Source: Mucilaginibacter sp.
GTDB lineage: Bacteria; Bacteroidota; Bacteroidia; Sphingobacteriales; Sphingobacteriaceae
Assembly: GCF_025359345.1 (NCBI RefSeq)
Contig: NZ_JANYGQ010000009.1
Location: 310,001-374,000, forward strand
DNA: 64,000 bases
Direction of reading: 5' to 3'
The notes below the pieces were generated by a model. That model made no database searches. It was not told the origin of the DNA and saw only the letters and a program-made list of their open reading frames with translations. Made by a program: the position numbers and the translations under genes. Shown piece by piece: positions 25,954-35,534 of the stretch (within the stretch, counting starts at the first letter, position 1; every line of letters starts with the position of its first letter).

Positions 25954-27660
25954 TTATTGATTTGTTTCTACACTACCCTCGTATATATCTCTTAAATAAT
26001 TTAAAACTCTATTTAATAAAACATCGCCTCTTAAATCGTTAAATTCCTTTGCAAGGAAATATTTTGTGCCTTTACCTAACCCAGATGTCACAATAATATT
26101 ATCTACGATTAATTTACTTATAAAATATTTTATCTGATTTCTATTTAGAAATAAAGCCAATTTATTTTCTAACTCTCCAATTTTCAAATTATGCCCTTGT
26201 AGAACTATTAGCAAACTTTCAATTTCTTTTATCAAGTATCTTTTACCGATCTTTAAAGTTTCATTCTTTAGGTGAAAGTACTCCTCTGATAAAATATAAC
26301 GATTAGTATGCCCCGCCAGCTTTGAAATTAATCCAAGCTTTTCGAGTTGAATTACAATTGGCATTTTAAGAGATTGAAAAATCCCTTCTCTAATTTTGCA
26401 AAGTGTAATTATTTGTTCAACCCCAAGTTGGGGTTCTCTATGACTTATTCGATATCGATTAAGGAATGCATGAAATGCCTTATCTGTTATCTCTGACCGC
26501 AAAATTAAAGATACTTGATACATATCCGAATTCTTATAATCGGGCTCAGTTTTACCTTCCGATAAAGTAATTGAAAATATTTTATCAACCCCTTGCCCAC
26601 TCCTCTCGACCAAACCAGTTTTCTCCAATATTTCAGTCATCAATCTGCTTCGAGGTGTACTGCTAACCGTTAAAATATTCTCTATGGTTACTCCTTTAGG
26701 AAATCCCCCGGGATTATTAATGATTATTTGGCTGGGATATTGTTTAACAACAATTTCGCTTGTTATAGTATAATCACGGTGAGCTATTGCATTTAAAATT
26801 GCTTCCCTCACTACTTCTTCGTTAAAATCGAATAAATCGAAAATATAAGCATCTGATTGAATAGGGTGCTTTCTGTTAAGCGTCGGCTGATTGATTAACT
26901 GCCAAATTTTATCAATAGCTATAAATATCGGATCATCAACAGTTTCTCTAGTATCAAAATATATTTGACCTTCGTTATTTCTAAATTCCCAAACAATTTT
27001 ACTTTGAGGCAAAATAGTTGCGATCTCTTCTTTTTTTCCAAGCAAAACAAGTGCCGCGTAATTAAGTTCACCGTTTACCAACAATTTCAAATCACTAAGA
27101 ACCTGTTCTGTGCTTAGTTCGATAAATGAAGAATTCTTTTGTTTTCGTGCATAAGATTCTTTCATTCTGCTAATTGCAGATTCGTCTAAATGAGATAGCT
27201 TTAACCCTTTGCAAATCTTAGCCGAGAAATCCGGTTCTTGCTCTTGAATTATAGAGAAATACACCTCATCCGACATTCTTACAAGTTCTTCGCCCACTCT
27301 CATAAGCGCTATGTCCTCATATAACAATGTTTTGCCAACAGGCCGGGAAGGAACTTTAATAATCATTACCCGTTTTGACTCTTCATATAACACTTCTATT
27401 TGAACCCGAATACCTAGGTCGTTGTAAATATCTTGCTCTAATCCCCCTTCTCTTCCTTCAAAAGCTTTTGAACCAGAAATTTGATGCGGGTAGCTATCAT
27501 TTACCCCAAAGATTAAATAACCGCCCTTTTCATTTGCCAGAGCAACGGTGTATCCCAAAACACTTTTTCTTTTACCCCGATAAGAATACGTGTTACTTGC
27601 TTCTTTGAATTCGACTTTATTTTCGCTTTCCTTTAACAGCTTTAGTTCCGAGATGGTCAT
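25954..27660 (-). CDS. AlbA/Schlafen-type putative DNA-binding ATPase regulator
   Basis: The 568-residue protein has an N-terminal Schlafen AlbA_2 domain (about 10-120: ENKVEFKEA, NEKGGYLIFGVND, IIKVPSRPVGKTLLYED) and a GHKL-type ATP-binding segment (about 275-370: VVREAILNAIAHRDYT, IINNPGGFPKGVT, TPRSRLMTEIL, VERSGQGVDKI). A C-terminal winged-helix-like region follows. This is the COG2865 layout, described as predicted transcriptional regulators and found in some defence contexts. Its base composition is more AT-rich than neighbours, suggesting transfer. It is monocistronic, and the tandem array lies just beyond its 3' end. Confidence 0.8.
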   Translation of the reverse strand: MTISELKLLKESENKVEFKEASNTYSYRGKRKSVLGYTVALANEKGGYLIFGVNDSYPHQISGSKAFEGREGGLEQDIYNDLGIRVQIEVLYEESKRVMIIKVPSRPVGKTLLYEDIALMRVGEELVRMSDEVYFSIIQEQEPDFSAKICKGLKLSHLDESAISRMKESYARKQKNSSFIELSTEQVLSDLKLLVNGELNYAALVLLGKKEEIATILPQSKIVWEFRNNEGQIYFDTRETVDDPIFIAIDKIWQLINQPTLNRKHPIQSDAYIFDLFDFNEEVVREAILNAIAHRDYTITSEIVVKQYPSQIIINNPGGFPKGVTIENILTVSSTPRSRLMTEILEKTGLVERSGQGVDKIFSITLSEGKTEPDYKNSDMYQVSLILRSEITDKAFHAFLNRYRISHREPQLGVEQIITLCKIREGIFQSLKMPIVIQLEKLGLISKLAGHTNRYILSEEYFHLKNETLKIGKRYLIKEIESLLIVLQGHNLKIGELENKLALFLNRNQIKYFISKLIVDNIIVTSGLGKGTKYFLAKEFNDLRGDVLLNRVLNYLRDIYEGSVETNQ

Positions 27661-27753
27661 AGTGGTAGTGAAGAAATTGCATTAAATTATACGAATATTT
27701 ATTTTGAAACGAAAATACACTTAAATCTTCTCACCCACCATCTAAAACCAACA

Positions 27754-27777
27754 AAGGCGGATATCACTATCCGCCTT
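27754..27777 (-). terminator. hairpin after phoU
   Basis: AAGGCGGAT at 27754-27762 pairs with ATCCGCCTT at 27769-27777 with a six-base loop. It lies 135 bp downstream of the phoU stop on the minus strand and is followed by TGTTGGTTTTAG, a weak U-rich tail. The adjoining 27820-27905 holds iterated TCCGACATC and GAAATC words. Confidence 0.55.
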
Positions 27778-27911
27778 GCCCTCATTTATTAATCAATCAA
27801 CCTAATTAATATCTTTTAATTTCAGATTTCGCATTTTCTATTTTGGATTTAGATTAAGGAAATCTCAACTAAAAAAATCCGACATCGAAAATCCGACATC
27901 CGAAATCAAAC

Positions 27912-28601
27912 CTAATCTTCCTCTTCGTCGAAGCTTTTCTGGCTGCTTTCCAGGTGCTTTAATATTTTGGCCTCTACGTAAAATATAATTTCTTCAGCAA
28001 TGTTTTTTGCCTGGTCGCCAACACGCTCAAGCTTACGGAATACTGAAAGTATGTAAAGTGCCTCAGGTATACTGTTTAAATCAGCTTTAATTACTTCGGC
28101 AATAGCTACGGGTGCACCTTCGTTGATGGCATCAAGCACATCGTCGCGTTTAAATATACTGCGGGCCAGCACGGTATCTTCTTTTTCAAATGCGGTGCGG
28201 GTGTCAATCAAAATATTTATCGCCTCGTCATACATGCGCAAAAGCGAGGTGCTCTCCAATGTCTTAACCTCAAAATTTACCGACGATTCAACTACATACA
28301 ATGCAATACCTGCAGCTATATCACCTATACGCTCTAAATTGGTATTTATTTTTAGTGCCGCAAGTAAAAACCTCAAATCAACCGCAACAGGGCAGTACAG
28401 GGCAAAGATATTTTCGCAATCCCTGTCAATCTTTAGCTCAAAGGAGTTTACCCTTTTTTCCTTTATCAAAACCTCGCGGGCCAGGTCCTTGTCAAATTGT
28501 ACCATGGCCTCCCTGGCCTTGTTCAACTGCGACTGAACTAGTATCCACATGCTAACCAGTTCTTTTTTAACCGCGTTAATTTCGTTTTCTAATGGTGTCA
28601 T
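27912..28601 (-). CDS. phoU: phosphate signalling complex protein PhoU
   Basis: The 229-residue all-helical protein has two PhoU repeats. The signature acidic segments are visible in LRFLLAALKINTNLERIGDIAAG and IPEALYILSVFRKLERVGDQAKNIAEEIIFYVEA, which bind metals in the family. PhoU links Pst transporter state to the two-component phosphate sensor and limits uptake. It is the last gene of the pst operon, 90 bp after pstB. The two-component pair is not in the window. Confidence 0.95.
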   Translation of the reverse strand: MTPLENEINAVKKELVSMWILVQSQLNKAREAMVQFDKDLAREVLIKEKRVNSFELKIDRDCENIFALYCPVAVDLRFLLAALKINTNLERIGDIAAGIALYVVESSVNFEVKTLESTSLLRMYDEAINILIDTRTAFEKEDTVLARSIFKRDDVLDAINEGAPVAIAEVIKADLNSIPEALYILSVFRKLERVGDQAKNIAEEIIFYVEAKILKHLESSQKSFDEEED

Positions 28602-28691
28602 TTCTTGTTTAGTTTTAAATTAATAGCTGAAAGCTCAAAGCGAAAAGCTTAAAGCCTAAAAGCTTTGGTCTTTATGCTTTAAGCTTTCTGC
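28602..28691. repeat. intra-operon AAGCTT-word hairpin
   Basis: The gap between pstB and phoU is built from words such as GAAAAGCTTAAAGCC and its complement GCTTTAAGCTTTC, giving a potential stem-loop. The gap between pstS and pstC (31197-31332) has the same vocabulary (GCTAAAAGCAGAAAGC and GGCTTTTTGCTTTAG). Such hairpins could adjust mRNA levels of the operon segments. Confidence 0.5.
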
Positions 28692-29450
28692 TTAACTGAA
28701 CCTTCCTGTTATATAATTTTGTGTGCGTATATCGCTTGGCGCGGTAAACATTTGCTTGGTGTTGTCAAACTCAACCAGTTCGCCTAAGTAAAAAAACGCT
28801 GTTTTATCGCTTACACGGGCAGCCTGCTGCATATTGTGTGTTACTATAATAAGCGTATAGTTTTCCTTAAGCTCATGAAACAATTGTTCAACACTGGAGG
28901 TAGATATAGGGTCGAGTGCTGAGGTTGGCTCATCAAACAAAATCACCTCGGGTTCCATGGCAATGGCGCGGGCTATGCACAAACGCTGTTGTTGTCCGCC
29001 AGATAAAAAAGTACCTTTTTTATGTAACGAATCTTTAACTTCCTTCCACAAAGCAGCTGATGTTAATGATTTTTCAACGATGTTATCCAAATCGGCTTTG
29101 GCCATTTTAAGGCCGTTTAATTTGTAGCCGGCAACAACGTTATCATAAATGCTAAGGTTGGGGAAAGGGTTTGGCCTTTGAAAAACCATACCTATTTTAT
29201 ACCTAACGTATATCGGGTTCATGTTATAAACCTCGTCGTCGTACAACTTTAACGATCCTTTTGCCGTTGCACCGGGGATAAGCTCGTGCATGCGGTTTAT
29301 GCAGCGCAAAAAAGTAGTTTTACCGCAGCCGGACGGCCCCATAACTGCGATTACCTGGTTTTTTTCAATCCCGATGCTAACATCTTTAACAACGTGATTA
29401 TCGCCAAACCATGCATTAAATTTTGATGCACTTACAACTGTATGTTCCAT
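28692..29450 (-). CDS. pstB: phosphate ABC transporter ATP-binding protein
   Basis: The 252-residue protein has Walker A ([13 protein letters not shown]), the ABC signature (LSGGQQQRL), Walker B (VILFDEP) and the D and H loop segments ([15 protein letters not shown]). It powers phosphate import through PstA-PstC. I place the start at the ATG at 29448-29450 ([14 protein letters not shown]); the longer frame would add 29 unrelated residues from inside pstA. This start overlaps the pstA end by 19 bp, suggesting translational coupling. Confidence 0.95.
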   Translation of the reverse strand: MEHTVVSASKFNAWFGDNHVVKDVSIGIEKNQVIAVMGPSGCGKTTFLRCINRMHELIPGATAKGSLKLYDDEVYNMNPIYVRYKIGMVFQRPNPFPNLSIYDNVVAGYKLNGLKMAKADLDNIVEKSLTSAALWKEVKDSLHKKGTFLSGGQQQRLCIARAIAMEPEVILFDEPTSALDPISTSSVEQLFHELKENYTLIIVTHNMQQAARVSDKTAFFYLGELVEFDNTKQMFTAPSDIRTQNYITGRFS

Positions 29451-30277
29451 TTTCTTGTAATCAGTTTTGTGGTTATATTTAATATTAAAACAAACATTAA
29501 TAGTATGAACGATGCGCCCCAGGCCAAATTGTGCCAATCGTCATAGGGGCTGGTAGCGTAAGTGTATATAACGTGCGGCAAGCTTTCCATCGGCTTGGTA
29601 ACCGCGTACGACAAGTAAGAGTTGCCCAATGCGGTAAACAGTAACGGTGCAGTTTCACCAATTATACGCGCTACTGACAGCATTATGCCCGACAATATGC
29701 CCGCGAAACCACAAGGTACAATAACTTTTATTATTACCCGGTGATACGGTACGCCCAATGATAAGGCGGCCTCTTTTAAAGATGGTGGCAATAAACGTAA
29801 CGTTTGCTCGGTCGACCGGATTACAATGGGCAGCATCATAATTGCTAGGGCACAGCTACCCGCAATGGCGCTAAACGAGCCCAGCGGCTTAACTATCCAA
29901 AGATAAACTACTATGCCTATCACAATTGATGGTACGCCCTGCAAAACGTCGACACACAGGCCGCTCCAGTAAGCCAGCTTGGTATGCGGGTTTTCGCTTA
30001 AATATATACCTGTAAGTATTCCAACCGGTATCGATACTACCGATGCCATTCCAACCATCAATAAACTACCTACCAGGGCGTTGGCAATACCACCACCAGG
30101 TTCGCCTACCGGCGTTGGCACATGGGTTAAAAAGTGCCAGTTAACTTGTGTAACCCCCTGCTTTATAATATAAAGCAACACAACAATAAGGGGCAGCGTA
30201 ATTAAAAAGGCCAGAAAAATTATCAGTCCTTTAAACAACATGCTTTTGGTGTTTCTTATTCCTATTCGTGCATCCAT
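29432..30277 (-). CDS. pstA: phosphate ABC transporter permease PstA
   Basis: The 281-residue protein has six hydrophobic spans and the binding-protein-dependent transport motif [24 protein letters not shown], which docks on PstB. It forms the inner-membrane channel with PstC. Its gene starts 4 bp after the pstC stop and overlaps pstB. Confidence 0.95.
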   Translation of the reverse strand: MDARIGIRNTKSMLFKGLIIFLAFLITLPLIVVLLYIIKQGVTQVNWHFLTHVPTPVGEPGGGIANALVGSLLMVGMASVVSIPVGILTGIYLSENPHTKLAYWSGLCVDVLQGVPSIVIGIVVYLWIVKPLGSFSAIAGSCALAIMMLPIVIRSTEQTLRLLPPSLKEAALSLGVPYHRVIIKVIVPCGFAGILSGIMLSVARIIGETAPLLFTALGNSYLSYAVTKPMESLPHVIYTYATSPYDDWHNLAWGASFILLMFVLILNITTKLITRKWNIQL

Positions 30278-30281
30278 AAGA

Positions 30282-31196
30282 TTAGTTGTTAGTAAACCTG
30301 GTGATTATACGTTTGCCAATAAGGTTAATAATCACGGTAACAAAAAATAGCACCAGGCCAAGTTCAACCAGTGCCGAAAGGTACTGCTCGTGATCGGCCT
30401 CGGTAAATTCGTTGGCTATAACGCTGGCCATGGTATTGCTTGGGCCAAAAATTAAATCCTTAAAATTATGCGCCAGCGTGGGCGTATTACCAATAAGCAT
30501 GGTAACGGCCATGGTTTCGCCAAGTGCGCGGCCTAATGACAGCAGCACCCCTGCAAATAAACCTGTGCGGGTATAAGGCATAACCACGCTGCGGATAACC
30601 TCGAAACGAGTAGCGCCTAATGCATAAGCCCCTTCTTTTAATGCCGAAGGCACCATGCGGATAAGCGTAATGCCTAACGAAGCTGCGTAAGGTATTATCA
30701 TTACAGCCAATACTAACGATGCAGTTAAAACACCGATACCGTAAGGCGCAACCCCTATTTTGGTCTCAATCTGCCTGATTATAGGCACCAGCACAAACAG
30801 TCCCCAAAAACCATAAATAATTGATGGCACAGCTGCAATAAGCTCGATAGAGTTTTTCAACAGGTTTGATAACCAGCCTTTAGGGTTATACTCGCCCAGG
30901 TAAATTGATACCGCGTATGAAAATGGTATAGATAGAAGAAGGGCGATAAATGACGTTAACAGCGTGCCTATTAAAAAAGGATAAGCCCCGTATATGTTTT
31001 GTACAGGGTCCCAAACCTTGCTCCATAAATACCCGAAGCCTGAAGACTTAACAGATGGAATGGATTCTTTTATCAGTGTTATTAAAATGCCAACAACTAT
31101 CAGCACCAGCACAACACCCATAAATATCAATAACCGCCTGAAAATGGTTTCCCATTTCATTTGGCTGTACGAGAGGTCTAATCTTTTATTCTTCAT
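30282..31196 (-). CDS. pstC: phosphate ABC transporter permease PstC
   Basis: The 304-residue protein has six hydrophobic spans and the EAA loop TLIRMVPSALKEGAYALGATRFEVI. The segments IELIAAVPSIIYGFWGLF and LGRALGETMAVTMLIGN are characteristic of PstC. It pairs with PstA. It follows pstS after 136 bp that contain a hairpin of AAGC-type words. Confidence 0.95.
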   Translation of the reverse strand: MKNKRLDLSYSQMKWETIFRRLLIFMGVVLVLIVVGILITLIKESIPSVKSSGFGYLWSKVWDPVQNIYGAYPFLIGTLLTSFIALLLSIPFSYAVSIYLGEYNPKGWLSNLLKNSIELIAAVPSIIYGFWGLFVLVPIIRQIETKIGVAPYGIGVLTASLVLAVMIIPYAASLGITLIRMVPSALKEGAYALGATRFEVIRSVVMPYTRTGLFAGVLLSLGRALGETMAVTMLIGNTPTLAHNFKDLIFGPSNTMASVIANEFTEADHEQYLSALVELGLVLFFVTVIINLIGKRIITRFTNN

Positions 31197-31332
31197 TTAA
31201 TCAAATCGTTATTTGAGCGTAGAGCCCTTTTCGAGCTAAAAGCAGAAAGCTAAAAGTGGGAAGCATTTAATGTTGCTTATCACTTTTAACTCCCTGCTTA
31301 TGGCTTTTTGCTTTAGTCTTTATGCTTTCGGC

Positions 31333-32382
31333 TTATAAAATGGCTTTACCATCATAAGTGGCCGATTTCAAAATTTTCTCAGCAACTTTTAAAGCTGACT
31401 TTGAAAGCGGTGCATAATTTAAAGGTGCGCAATTTTTCTGACCATCGTGAATGTTGTACCATAATAACTTTAACAGTTGTTTAGCACGGTCGGCACTGCG
31501 GTCGCTATATTTTTGCTCTTTGTAAATTAAAGCCCAGGTAAAGCTGGTGATAGGGTAACCTTTAGGGTTATCAGTATTTGTTAACGATACTTCAGCATTT
31601 GCTGGCAGCTCAACGTTGCTTGATGCTGTGGTAGTTTCAAGAGTTGGGGTAATAAATTTACCGGTCTTGTTAGCTATATCAGCAAAAGTCATTTTGTTTT
31701 GAAGAGCGTAAGCTAACTCGTTGTAACCAATAGCGCCCGGAGTTTGTTTAACCAAACCGGCAACACCTTCGTTACCTTTACCGCCTAAACCGGCTGGCCA
31801 GTTAACAGCAGATGCTTTACCTACTTTTGAAGCCCACTCAGGGTTAACTTTCGTTAAAAAGTCGGTAAAAATGAAAGAGGTACCGCTACCGTCAGAACGG
31901 TGGATAACTACTATACCTGTTTCAGGCAATTTAGTTCCTTTGTTAAGTGCAGCAATTTTAGGGTCGTTCCAGGTAGTAATTTTACCAAGGTAAATATCAC
32001 CTAACACAGCACCGTTCAAATTCAAACCTGTTGTAAGGCCCGGTACGTTGTAAGTAATTACAACTGCGCCCGATGCCATTGGGATATGCAATACAGGAAC
32101 CGCGATTTTTTTAGCCTGATCTGCGTTTAACGGAGCATCTGATCCACCGAAATCAACAGTTTTGTTAGTCAGCTGCAAGATACCGCCGCCTGAACCAATT
32201 GACTGGTAATTAACTTTAATGTTTGTTTTAGCAGCATACTCGGCAAATATCTTAGAGAACAATGGGTACACGAATGTACTGCCTGCCCCTAGCAGGGTGT
32301 TGTCCTGAGCCGAAGCCGATAACGATAGTGCGCTTGCAGCGATTGCTACGGCAGCTACCTTTAAACTTTTAATTACTTTCAT
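31333..32382 (-). CDS. pstS: phosphate-binding protein PstS
   Basis: The 349-residue protein has a signal peptide (MKVIKSLKVAAVAIAASALS, cleavage after ASAQ) and PstS phosphate-binding segments: GAGSTFVYPLFSK, YQSIGSGGGI, FGGSDAPL and VIHRSDGSGTSF. No lipobox is present, so it is a soluble periplasmic form. It delivers phosphate to PstC-PstA. It is 44 bp downstream of the porin gene, indicating co-expression. Confidence 0.95.
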   Translation of the reverse strand: MKVIKSLKVAAVAIAASALSLSASAQDNTLLGAGSTFVYPLFSKIFAEYAAKTNIKVNYQSIGSGGGILQLTNKTVDFGGSDAPLNADQAKKIAVPVLHIPMASGAVVITYNVPGLTTGLNLNGAVLGDIYLGKITTWNDPKIAALNKGTKLPETGIVVIHRSDGSGTSFIFTDFLTKVNPEWASKVGKASAVNWPAGLGGKGNEGVAGLVKQTPGAIGYNELAYALQNKMTFADIANKTGKFITPTLETTTASSNVELPANAEVSLTNTDNPKGYPITSFTWALIYKEQKYSDRSADRAKQLLKLLWYNIHDGQKNCAPLNYAPLSKSALKVAEKILKSATYDGKAIL

Positions 32383-32426
32383 TTTGTTTTTGAGTTTTTT
32401 GTTTTTGTTCCTTGGTTACCTATTAA

Positions 32427-33797
32427 TTATTTACCGAATACGTAGTAAACAGTAGCTCTGTAAACCAGGTTGTGGTCAGGGGCAACGTAACCTGTGGTTG
32501 ATGCATCTCTATTGTCTTTGTAGTTAACTAACCAAATGTTTGGCTCAAAGTGAACGCCTTTAGCTGGTTGGTAATCTAAACCCAAAGTGTAGAAATTTTC
32601 TTTAACGGTTGGGTTGTATGAACCGTAGTTAGTGTTAACTGTGTACGAAGCAGTTTTATCGAATTTAGTATCAGGCTGATAAGCATCGAAACGTGCGAAG
32701 TAGTTAAGTGTTTTTGAAATTGCTCCTTTTGCAAAAACTGAGAAACCTTGTGCAGTAGCATTTTCAGGAGTGCCAGCTTTGCTAACGCCGCTTGCAAATT
32801 TCTGAGTGTATGCCTCAACACCAATTGTAATTGGTTTGGTATTGTATGCTGCAAAAATTTTGAACATGTTATGGTTCTGTCCGTCAGGAATTGGGGTAGA
32901 CGAAGGAGATGTTTTAACATAATCGGCATAGATATCTACGTAAAGTTTTTTGTTTAAAAACTTACCCCACAAATCGCCGTAGAAAATTTTGTAGAAACCT
33001 GTGTTATTATTAGCCGCAGATAATAAGCTTGAAGTGCTGTTGTTACCAACCATAAATACGTAACCAAAGTTTTTAACAGCAGGGTCAAAAGTTCCCTGTA
33101 AAGCAGCACCCAAATCATATGAGTTGTTTTTGTGGATATCTGTTATGGTTTTTTCAATTGAACGGTAACCCCAGGTTGCTTCTGATAATGAAGTAGGCGC
33201 GTTTGTTCCGGGCTCATTCAATGCAAAGCCGGGAGTTCCCATTTCACCAATAACAAGGTCGGTTCCGTTCCAAAGGTCTCTGATCCTTAAGTTTGCATTT
33301 TTGATCCAGAACGCCATTTTACCGTCAACAAGGTTGTCGCCGTTTTGGATAGTATTAGTAGCACCGGCAAAAGAACCAGTGTTAGCGTTAGGCTCAGAAG
33401 CCAATAACAATTCTACTTTGAATTTTTTGGTTATTTCATAATCATAACCTAAGTAGATACGACGGAACTGGAAAGCGTTGCGGTATTTAGGTACACCGTT
33501 ATACTGATTTTCGCCACCTCTGTTGGTTGCATCAGCGTGTGCATTATAATACAAATCGCCAAATACATAACCCCAAATTCTTCTTTGCGGTTTCCATGAA
33601 GTATCTTCAGCAGCTTTAGTAGTTTTCTTTACTTCGGCAGGTGCAGTTGTGCCCGCATCAGTAGTAGTAGTTTTTGCGGCCGGAGCGGCGGCTAAAACCG
33701 GTGAGTTTGTTTGCGCTTTAACAGTAATAGCACCCAGTGTTAACGTTGCTACGGCTGCTATACTAAAAAGTCTTGTAAACATTGTTTTCATAATCAA
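32427..33797 (-). CDS. outer-membrane porin of the phosphate operon
   Basis: The 456-residue protein has a signal peptide (MFTRLFSIAAVATLTLGAITVKAQ), a low-complexity Ala/Thr/Lys stretch near residues 30-65, and then a beta-barrel with alternating aromatic strands ending in YYVFGK. It is probably an OprO/OprP-like anion or general porin. It is first in the pst operon, so it likely brings phosphate through the outer membrane under starvation. Selectivity cannot be read from sequence. The start may also be the ATG giving MKTMFT two codons later. Confidence 0.75.
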   Translation of the reverse strand: MIMKTMFTRLFSIAAVATLTLGAITVKAQTNSPVLAAAPAAKTTTTDAGTTAPAEVKKTTKAAEDTSWKPQRRIWGYVFGDLYYNAHADATNRGGENQYNGVPKYRNAFQFRRIYLGYDYEITKKFKVELLLASEPNANTGSFAGATNTIQNGDNLVDGKMAFWIKNANLRIRDLWNGTDLVIGEMGTPGFALNEPGTNAPTSLSEATWGYRSIEKTITDIHKNNSYDLGAALQGTFDPAVKNFGYVFMVGNNSTSSLLSAANNNTGFYKIFYGDLWGKFLNKKLYVDIYADYVKTSPSSTPIPDGQNHNMFKIFAAYNTKPITIGVEAYTQKFASGVSKAGTPENATAQGFSVFAKGAISKTLNYFARFDAYQPDTKFDKTASYTVNTNYGSYNPTVKENFYTLGLDYQPAKGVHFEPNIWLVNYKDNRDASTTGYVAPDHNLVYRATVYYVFGK

Positions 33798-34098
33798 TTA
33801 AGGATTAAATAAATTTTGCCTCAAAAGTGGGGCAGCAGCATTATCTTAATGTTAACACATCATTAATCTTTGATGATATTATTTAAATGTTAACTTAACC
33901 TTAAAAGCATCGAAAAACGCTATAAAAACGCAATTTGGTGGATTTTAAAAAATAACAAATAACTGATTTTTAAGCACTTACATTGACTTTTCGTTATACG
34001 AAAATTGATAACACAGATTTAACATTGCGCCTATTCTGTTTAATATCCACTTAACAATACAGCCGTATTTTTGGGTTTTCCTAATAATATAACTGTTT
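33798..34098. promoter_or_regulatory. divergent control region of porin-pst and DUF47 genes
   Basis: The 301-bp A/T-rich gap holds two ATGTTAAC copies (33850-33857 and 33888-33895, 38 bp apart) and further TTAACA or TTAACC words near 33896, 34020 and 34051, resembling TTAACA-type Pho-box direct repeats. TATTTTTG at 34066-34073 is a -7 candidate for the DUF47 gene. Phosphate-starvation control is inferred; I cannot identify a consensus site for this phylum. Confidence 0.45.
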
Positions 34099-34737
34099 AT
34101 GAGGGTTTTAATCCAGGATTTTCTGCCAAACCGCGAATTGTTCTACGGCCAGCTCGATATGGCTGCTAAAAACGCATTCAATATGGCTACCTTGCTTGTT
34201 GGTGTGGTTGACACTGCAGAAGGCGCCGACCGCGATCAGCTGTTTAAACAGGTGGATAAACTGGAGCACCAGGGCGATGACATAACCCACAAAATTTACC
34301 TTGCGCTCGACAGGATTGTTTTTACCCCGCTAAACCGTAACGATATACATGTACTGGCAGGCGCAATTGACGATGTTTCCGATATGATAAAGGAAGCAAG
34401 CACTCGCATAAACCTGTATAACATAACCGATATTAGCACCCCTATTAATGAACTTACCGCCCTCATACAAAAGGCCTGTGCCGAAATACAAAACAGTGTT
34501 GCCCTGCTAAGAAAACATCATGCAGACAATGAAATACTTATTGCCCTCCGCCAGGTAAAACTCTACGAACGCCAGGCCGACCGGATTTACTACAACGCAG
34601 TAGCCAACCTGTTTGCAAATGATAAGGACCCCATTAACGTAATTAAATACCGCGAGATACTGCAATCGTTAGAAAACACCATCAACAAATGCAAAAGCAC
34701 AGCCGATGTGCTGGAAGTGGTTTTGATAAACAGGTGA
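34099..34737 (+). CDS. DUF47 family PhoU-like protein
   Basis: The 212-residue helical protein is related to PhoU, with VDKLEHQGDDITHKIYLAL and AIDDVSDMIKEASTRINLY, the acidic metal-binding-type patches of the DUF47/YkaA family. These proteins usually pair with a Pit-type phosphate transporter and regulate it. Here no pit gene follows; the gene is instead divergent from the pst operon, so it may tune Pst or a distant Pit. It ends at a good bidirectional hairpin. Confidence 0.88.
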   Translation: MRVLIQDFLPNRELFYGQLDMAAKNAFNMATLLVGVVDTAEGADRDQLFKQVDKLEHQGDDITHKIYLALDRIVFTPLNRNDIHVLAGAIDDVSDMIKEASTRINLYNITDISTPINELTALIQKACAEIQNSVALLRKHHADNEILIALRQVKLYERQADRIYYNAVANLFANDKDPINVIKYREILQSLENTINKCKSTADVLEVVLINR

Positions 34738-34740
34738 TAC

Positions 34741-34774
34741 AAACAGGGGATGAAAACAAACCCATCCCCTGTTT
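34741..34774. terminator. bidirectional terminator hairpin
   Basis: AAACAGGGGATG at 34741-34752 pairs perfectly with CATCCCCTGTTT at 34763-34774. The stem carries A and T runs at its ends and lies between the convergent DUF47 and carbonic anhydrase genes. Confidence 0.8.
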
Positions 34775-34798
34775 AACAACTGCTATAACCTTAAATAC

Positions 34799-35524
34799 TT
34801 AATGCACAGCCAGCTCTTCGACACCATCCAGCTCATATATGTACCCTAAATTATCCGGACTGCTGCTGCTCACCTTGATATCTTTAACAAGGCCGCTGCT
34901 CAAATCTATCACCCAGCCATGCACCTCAAGGTCGGCACGGTTCATCCAGGCGTTTTGGATGATAGATGTTTTGCATAGGTTATACACTTGTTCAGATACG
35001 TTCAGTTCCACCAGCCGGTTAAGCTTTTGGGTTTCATCGGTAATACGGTCAAGCTCGTGACTGTGCAGGCGGTAAACATCTTTAATATGCCTTAGCCAAT
35101 TATCAATTAACCCAAACTGCTTGTTGCTTAATGCAGCAGCTACCCCACCACAACCATAATGCCCGGCCACTATAACGTGTTTTACCTTAAGTACATTAAC
35201 CGCATAGTCCAGTACGCTTAGCATGTTCATGTCCGAGTGTACACAAACATTGGCAATGTTACGGTGTACAAAAACTTCGCCGGGCTTTGTGCCGGTTACA
35301 TCGTTTGCAGGTACGCGGCTGTCTGAGCAGCCTATCCAAAGCACTTGCGGGTTTTGGCCTTTTGCGAGCTTATTAAAGTAGTCAGGGTCGTCAGTTAACC
35401 TGTCCTTAACCCAATCGCTATTGCCTTTTAAAAGGGCCTTATAGGTGTCTGACTGTGCAAGTTTTACACTGCTTAAATCTATCTGCGGCTTGTTGCCGTT
35501 CTTTTTATTTTCTGTAAGTGTCAT
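34799..35524 (-). CDS. can: beta-class carbonic anhydrase
   Basis: The 241-residue protein has the zinc ligands C66, H122 and C125 and the catalytic Asp68-Arg70 dyad in WIGCSDSRVP and VAGHYGCGGVAAAL. It interconverts CO2 and bicarbonate in the cytoplasm. The gene is followed upstream by a MITE and then the SulP transporter gene on the same strand, a frequent pairing; bicarbonate supply is therefore a reasonable joint role. Confidence 0.95.
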   Translation of the reverse strand: MTLTENKKNGNKPQIDLSSVKLAQSDTYKALLKGNSDWVKDRLTDDPDYFNKLAKGQNPQVLWIGCSDSRVPANDVTGTKPGEVFVHRNIANVCVHSDMNMLSVLDYAVNVLKVKHVIVAGHYGCGGVAAALSNKQFGLIDNWLRHIKDVYRLHSHELDRITDETQKLNRLVELNVSEQVYNLCKTSIIQNAWMNRADLEVHGWVIDLSSGLVKDIKVSSSSPDNLGYIYELDGVEELAVH

Positions 35525-35534
35525 GTTGTTTCTT

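Noticed and set aside
33840..33900. PhoB box of the E. coli type
   Set aside because: No CTGTCAT-like direct repeats are present; only TTAACA-type words, so a weaker statement was kept.
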